Part shown: one piece after another, positions 60,244-64,000 of the stretch | How positions within the stretch are numbered: position 1 is the stretch's first letter | Layout of the letters: every line of letters starts with the position of its first letter | Source of the DNA: Flavobacteriaceae bacterium 3519-10 | Lineage (GTDB): Bacteria > Bacteroidota > Bacteroidia > Flavobacteriales > Weeksellaceae | Assembly: GCA_000023725.1 (NCBI GenBank) | Contig: CP001673.1 | Coordinates: forward strand, 1,250,342-1,314,341 | Reading direction: 5' to 3' | Length of the DNA stretch: 64,000 nucleotides | Notes under the pieces: generated by a model | Told to the model about the DNA's origin: nothing | Database searches by the model: none | Seen by the model: only the letters and a program-made list of their open reading frames with translations | Program-made: the position numbers and the translations under genes

Positions 60244-60789
60244 TCAATAACTTAATATGTTCGTATTTAAACCCCTTTCTTTATTAATATTTGCTTTGAG
60301 ATATTTTAAGGTAGTTTCTTTATTATTTAAATCAACTAAAACGCTTCCACACCAAAAGTTTGTAACTTTTTTCTCATTGAATTCAAAAATCAGAATTATG
60401 GTTGATTTTCCTATTCCTCCCTTAAAATAATTCATTAACGCTATATTTTTTCCACTGCCAAAATACTGTAATTTTCTTCTTGGCAGTTTTTTGTCGAGAA
60501 TAACGTCAGTAGGATTCCAATTTTCGTGTGGATTTGCTATAGGTTTATCTTCTAATATTGCATTTAGGAAGTTTAATATAACCTTTGGAATTTTGTTAAT
60601 ATCGGTTTCTTCCGTCAATTCTGTGTTTTCAAGTTTAGTAATTAAGCCAGCAAGATTTTTGTTTTCAAGAATTTCTTTTGCATTAATTAGGATTTTTTCA
60701 TCGTCTTCTTTAATGGTTTTACTTTCCTTGGAACAACCTAACAGAATTGTGATAAATGCAAATAAAATTGTTATCGGAATTGTTTTCAT
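60244..60789 (-). CDS. Cassette-encoded lipoprotein of unknown function
   Basis: 181 residues from ATG 60789 with lipobox ITILLGC (Cys near residue 19). Helical segment (DDEKILINAKEILENKNLAG, LNFLNAILEDKPIANPHENW) then a beta part RRKLQYFGSGKNIALMNYFK, STIILIFEFNEKKVTNFWCG and LKYLKANINKERGLN. Not recognised. A GTG-type upstream start is within the attC arm and unlikely. Confidence 0.7.
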   Translation of the reverse strand: MKTIPITILFAFITILLGCSKESKTIKEDDEKILINAKEILENKNLAGLITKLENTELTEETDINKIPKVILNFLNAILEDKPIANPHENWNPTDVILDKKLPRRKLQYFGSGKNIALMNYFKGGIGKSTIILIFEFNEKKVTNFWCGSVLVDLNNKETTLKYLKANINKERGLNTNILSY

Positions 60790-60794
60790 ACGGT

Positions 60795-60934
60795 TGCACA
60801 TAACGCTTGGGTATTTCTGTTGGCGGGACTTTTAATTACCAGTCTTTGTAAATATAACAAATAGAACAATTAGCGAAAATCTTCATGATGTAAACTTCAA
60901 CCCCGCTAATAGAAATACACTGTTAGCAGAAGGT
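60795..60934 (-). repeat. attC-like site Q (first in gene direction)
   Basis: Left arm CATAACGCTTGGGTATTTCT, right arm CCCCGCTAATAGAAATACAC then TGTTAGCAG. Its right core is complementary to the start of the first cassette (GTTAGCAGAAAG). Confidence 0.88.
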
Positions 60935-60936
60935 GT

Positions 60937-61476
60937 TTATTTTAATTTCTCTTCTAATTCAAGCTTAATTTTGGAAATCGTGTCTTTGTTAAAATTTGAA
61001 TACCAAATTCTGCTAGTAAGTTTTTCTAATTCTAATTCAGTATTTGCAACAATTTCATTTGTAATATATTTGGAATCATCCCGATTTTCAATCTTCATAT
61101 TTTCCCCTTTTTCAAATTTTTGAACATACTTTCTACCGACAATTTCATAACAATTCATTTTTAAATTTGTATAGAGTAAAATGTTATCTATAGAATCTTT
61201 CGGTTGGTTTATATTTAATTTACTTTTTTCTTTATCAAAATAAACAAAATATAAAAGTTCATTTTTTGGAACATCAATTCCTGTCATTATTTTGATAAAA
61301 GGTCTTGAATTCCCATTTGTATTTTTGTGTCCAAAATCATTTACAGTTATTGTTTCAATATTTTTCCATAGCACAAAATTTTTATTTTTTTTCATTTCGA
61401 TAAAGTCATCTTTAGAATCTTTTTTACAGCTGTAAAAAACTGTAAAAAAGGAAAGAAAAATTAAATTTATTTTCAT
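60937..61476 (-). CDS. First cassette: lipoprotein of unknown function
   Basis: 179 residues with lipobox FFTVFYSC (Cys 17), then a Lys-rich spacer KKDSKDDFIEMKKNK. Mature part: VLWKNIETITVNDFGHKNTN, RPFIKIMTGIDVPKNELLYF, NILLYTNLKMNCYEIVGRKY and a helical tail. It is the cassette nearest the array head and its start codon is about 28 bp from the expected transcription start. Not recognised. Confidence 0.7.
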   Translation of the reverse strand: MKINLIFLSFFTVFYSCKKDSKDDFIEMKKNKNFVLWKNIETITVNDFGHKNTNGNSRPFIKIMTGIDVPKNELLYFVYFDKEKSKLNINQPKDSIDNILLYTNLKMNCYEIVGRKYVQKFEKGENMKIENRDDSKYITNEIVANTELELEKLTSRIWYSNFNKDTISKIKLELEEKLK

Positions 61477-61510
61477 ATGCGTAATTTCGGTAACACTTTC
61501 TGCTAACTCT

Positions 61511-61518
61511 CAAATATA
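61511..61518 (-). promoter_or_regulatory. Candidate cassette promoter box at the array head
   Basis: TATATTTG on the minus strand, an exact TAnnTTTG box, lies beside the first core site (GAGAGTTAGCAG) and points into the array. The -33 TTG is not perfect; CTG triplets occur at the right distance. In integrons the cassette promoter occupies this position. Confidence 0.55.
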
Positions 61519-61779
61519 CGCAATAACCTTAATCCAGCAGAAATATAAAACACATTCACATTACGTTGATTGTTAGCAACCTATTTAATTGAAACCAATT
61601 GTAAACGCTTAAAAGTTTTGCGCATTTTAGATTATATCTACATCGTTCCTTTCACACGCACACACACTTTTTTCGTTAAATTGCAGTTCGTTAACCAAAG
61701 CACGAACCTCCCCAGTCTCACCTCTAAGGTTATCGCCGTGCCAGGTTTACTCAGATACTCACTGCATAAAAGCCGTAAT

Positions 61780-61950
61780 ATGGAACCCCTGGAAATCTTC
61801 CTGGCCACAGACCAGCCCGCCACCTGCCCGCACTGCGGCAACAGAACTGAGATTACGGACTGCGAACTTTCGCAGCGCCACCAATGTCTCTATGCATATT
61901 GCGGTTTTGAATTTTTCATTGAACAGGATGAGGAGGAGCGAACTACATAA
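61780..61950 (+). CDS. Small zinc-ribbon protein
   Basis: 56 residues, MEPLEIFLATDQPATCPHCG followed by NRTEITDCELSQRHQCLYAY and CGFEFFIEQDEEE. Two CxxC-like pairs (CPHCG and C...YCGF) suggest a zinc ribbon. The ATG at 61780 is chosen because the longer frame to 61570 adds low-quality residues. Divergent from the array head; not an integrase. Role unknown. Confidence 0.5.
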   Translation: MEPLEIFLATDQPATCPHCGNRTEITDCELSQRHQCLYAYCGFEFFIEQDEEERTT

Positions 61951-62110
61951 CGGCCTTAAACTAATACAAGCCTGGCCCCGCTTCAGTTCTAACAGTGCAA
62001 AAGAACAGACTTCGGTAACAAAAATTGACTTTTGCCCATGCTATACACGGCATATTATGGTATGTCAGTACCTGCCTGCCGCCCACAGCCCGAAACAGGT
62101 GAGGGTAGGG
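61951..62110. other. Intergenic, nothing recognised
   Basis: Short spacer between the zinc-ribbon gene and the gene fragment; no RNA gene or promoter seen. Confidence 0.4.
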
Positions 62111-62340
62111 CTACTGCTGCGGCTTCACCTTCTTCTTCATCAGCTCAGTTAACGACACTGTAAACGGCATCCCCGCTTTGGTATAAGGGTTTTTAACCTC
62201 CCGCTGTATTTTTTTGTAGGCCTCAAGTTCCTTAAAATCCCAGCGTACATCCGCAAACGCATTATCAGTTACCCTCTCTATTTCAACCGCTAAATAATAC
62301 TCTTTAGGCCGCGGCGAGAGTGGATATTCGAGCTGAATCT
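62111..62340 (-). pseudogene. C-terminal fragment of an unknown gene
   Basis: About 75 codons are open on the minus strand (LEYPLSPRPKEYYLAVEIER, FADVRWDFKELEAYKKIQRE, NPYTKAGMPFTVSLTELMKK) up to a TAG stop at 62111, but there is no start codon, and a stop lies just upstream. The composition is protein-like and unlike the array. It is the tail of a gene truncated at this boundary. No family name. Confidence 0.5.
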
Positions 62341-62454
62341 AAATGGGCGTGGAAAAAACTTTCGGCTCTTAACATCTTATAACTATTGTTTAAACTCTGT
62401 GCTGTTTGAATATAGTAACAATGTATATTATAATACTTATTAGAAACCAAATCG

Positions 62455-62486
62455 TTGAAAAGTTTTAAAATTTAGCAGTAAATTTG
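62455..62486 (+). promoter_or_regulatory. dnd operon promoter
   Basis: TTG at 62455-62457, 21-bp spacer, TAAATTTG at 62479-62486; about 45 bp before the dndC start. Good match to the phylum consensus. Confidence 0.8.
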
Positions 62487-62531
62487 ATACCGCAGAAAAG
62501 CGTCAATATTCGACAAATTAGCAAATAAGTA

Positions 62532-63893
62532 ATGATTATAAAAAATAAAAAAGTTGAAGGAATTATAGCTGAGATTATAGATCAATATGCTTACGCCGAC
62601 AAATCTGATAGACCTTGGATTATAGGTTTCAGCGGCGGAAAAGATTCTACTGTACTCTTAATGCTTGTATGGATTGCCTTGCAGAGAATTAGACAGGAAA
62701 TGCCTTTCCCGTACCAATTAAGGAGGAAGGTATACGTAGTTTGTAATGATACAATGGTCGAAAATCCCATAATTTCCAATTATGTAGAAGATGTGTTAGC
62801 GAAAATTGCAGAAGCTGCACGAGATCAGGATTTACCAATATTCGTCCAAAAAACAACACCTAAGCTTGAAGAAACTTTCTGGACAAACGTCGTTGGAAAA
62901 GGTTATCCAGTACCTAATAATGCTTTTAGATGGTGTACTGATAAACTCAAAATAAGACCCACATCAAATTTTTTACTTGAACAGGTAGATGAAAAAGGTG
63001 AAGCCATTGTATTATTAGGAACTCGCTACGACGAGAGTAAGACTCGTGAACGCTCTATCAGAAAACATGAAGTTACAGGTAGTAGACTATCAAAGCACCA
63101 AACTACCGCTAACACTTATGTATATGCGCCAATTAAGGAAATGATTGTTGATGAGATTTGGTACATTATTAATGCCGTAAAATCACCTTGGGGGTTTGAT
63201 AATTCTATTCTTTTCAAAATTTATGCGGATGCAAGTGCTGATGATTATGAATGTCCTACCGTAGTCGTAAATAAAGAACATAATTCGTGCGGGCAAAGCC
63301 GCTTTGGATGTTGGACTTGTACCGTCGTAAAAAATGATAAATCCATGTCATCACTTGTAAACAATGGACAAAATTGGATGGAGCCTTTACTTGCGTTCAG
63401 AAACAGACTTGTTGAAGGTAGAAACATTTCTGAAAATCGTTATGATACCAGAAGAAATGGTCAGGAAGCAGTTAGAGAAGATGGGACTTTTAATGGAAAC
63501 TATACTGTTGAATATCGGTACAAAATATTAAAGGATTTGTTGTTAGTTCAAAAGGAAATCCAGAAGGAGCGTCCTCATCTTACCTTAATTAATAATCAAG
63601 AGCTAATCGCAATTCAGGTAACCTGGAACAGGGATGGTTACTTCGATCATACTGTGGGGGAGTTATACAAAGAAATTTACAATAAAGATATCAGTACCAA
63701 TAATATTAAATCGCTGGATGACACCGAACGCAGAATTTTAAGAGATGTATGCGAAGAGGAGCCCGGATATTATCACCTCATTGATAACTTAATTGCTTTA
63801 CAGGAAACCAAAACATTAATGATCTCAAAATATGGGCTTCATAACGATGTGGAGAAAAGAATTGAAAGTTTTGTAAATGATCAGGAAATATGA
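62532..63893 (+). CDS. dndC: DNA phosphorothioation sulfurtransferase
   Basis: 453 residues. The ATP pyrophosphatase loop is GFSGGKDSTVLLML (about residues 33-46). Cys residues for an iron-sulfur cluster lie in NNAFRWCTDKLKIRP and SCGQSRFGCWTCTVVKNDKS, as in PAPS-reductase-like DndC. The family segment GTRYDESKTRERSIRKHE is also present. DndC takes part in replacing a non-bridging oxygen of the DNA backbone with sulfur, together with DndD and DndE and a cysteine desulfurase. The stop overlaps the next start (ATGA), so dndC and dndD are coupled. dndB is not upstream. Confidence 0.95.
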   Translation: MIIKNKKVEGIIAEIIDQYAYADKSDRPWIIGFSGGKDSTVLLMLVWIALQRIRQEMPFPYQLRRKVYVVCNDTMVENPIISNYVEDVLAKIAEAARDQDLPIFVQKTTPKLEETFWTNVVGKGYPVPNNAFRWCTDKLKIRPTSNFLLEQVDEKGEAIVLLGTRYDESKTRERSIRKHEVTGSRLSKHQTTANTYVYAPIKEMIVDEIWYIINAVKSPWGFDNSILFKIYADASADDYECPTVVVNKEHNSCGQSRFGCWTCTVVKNDKSMSSLVNNGQNWMEPLLAFRNRLVEGRNISENRYDTRRNGQEAVREDGTFNGNYTVEYRYKILKDLLLVQKEIQKERPHLTLINNQELIAIQVTWNRDGYFDHTVGELYKEIYNKDISTNNIKSLDDTERRILRDVCEEEPGYYHLIDNLIALQETKTLMISKYGLHNDVEKRIESFVNDQEI

Positions 63894-64000
63894 AAATAAA
63901 TAGAATTAAGTTTCAAAATTTCAGAATTTACAAAGGTGAAAATGAAATATTATTTTCACCTAATCCCTCTAAAAACATTAGCATTATCGCTGGTAAAAAT
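63890..64000 (+). CDS. dndD: DNA phosphorothioation protein DndD, N-terminal part (cut by window edge)
   Basis: 37 residues: MKINRIKFQNFRIYKGENEI then LFSPNPSKNISIIAGKN, the start of an SMC/RecF-like ATPase whose Walker A loop (GKNGxGKT) begins at the edge. Position after dndC, 4-bp overlap and fold make DndD the clear choice. Confidence 0.88.
   Translation, partial: MKINRIKFQNFRIYKGENEILFSPNPSKNISIIAGKN

Larger units (their letters stand above)
40739..61518 (-). other. Integron-like gene-cassette array (attC cluster without visible IntI)
   Basis: About seventeen short cassettes, all on the minus strand, alternate with 125-140 bp imperfect palindromes that share one architecture. Each cassette's first bases are complementary to the first bases of its own palindrome (for example GTTATATGCC and GGCATATAAC). 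The inner arms pair (GGCGGGG...CCCCGC) and the centres vary. In gene direction the order is core site, gene, palindrome, as in classical integrons. Three insertion sequences interrupt it (48065-49903 and two IS91-type). No IntI-like gene is within the window. The array is visibly AT-richer than the flanking core genes. Confidence 0.85.

Noticed and set aside
40739..61518. CRISPR array as explanation of the regular spacing
   Set aside because: The repeats are 125-140 bp palindromes of several types, and the intervals are whole genes of 450-1500 bp; there are no cas genes.

Overview
The window looks like a chromosomal segment of a flavobacterium of the Chryseobacterium/Kaistella type (Weeksellaceae). 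The evidence is the housekeeping gene content, type IX secretion cargo with SprB repeats, SusC-like beta-barrel receptors, frequent Sec or lipoprotein signals, and promoters of the Bacteroidota form (TTG, about 19-21 bp, then TAnnTTTG) instead of sigma70 boxes.

Bases 1-40600 are mostly core genome. In order they hold: the start of a short-chain dehydrogenase; a Ku/LigD end-joining locus in which ligD is split by a frameshift at an A9 run; xth; an M28 and an S9 peptidase; queA, rlmN and a polyprenyl synthase; a Cu-type P-ATPase with an AraC regulator; yaaA and a threonylcarbamoyl-AMP synthase; two nearly identical initiator tRNA genes sitting in a duplicated block of hairpin repeats; a GHL10 hydrolase; an M23 peptidase; two outer-membrane receptors; and a 1177-residue SprB-repeat adhesin. 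Two four-helix-bundle genes are each flanked by low-complexity repeats in inverted orientation.

Bases about 40740-61520 are the outstanding region: an integron-like gene-cassette array. About seventeen small cassettes, all read on the minus strand, are separated by imperfect palindromes of 125-140 bp. Each palindrome has the layout of an attC site: outer arms ending in a GTTA-type core, GC-rich inner arms and a variable centre. The first bases of a cassette are complementary to the start of its own attC site. One cassette is present twice with boundaries exactly at the core sites. Two IS91-family elements (each with a tyrosine recombinase and a HUH transposase) and one IS1182-family element interrupt the array. 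A TATATTTG box at the upstream (right) end points into it. No recognisable IntI is in the window, so as seen this is a cluster of attC sites without its own integrase. Most cassette proteins are unknown, and many carry signal peptides or lipoboxes.

To the right, after a small zinc-ribbon protein and a broken gene fragment, a well-formed promoter drives dndC and the start of dndD. These belong to a DNA phosphorothioation system that continues beyond the window.
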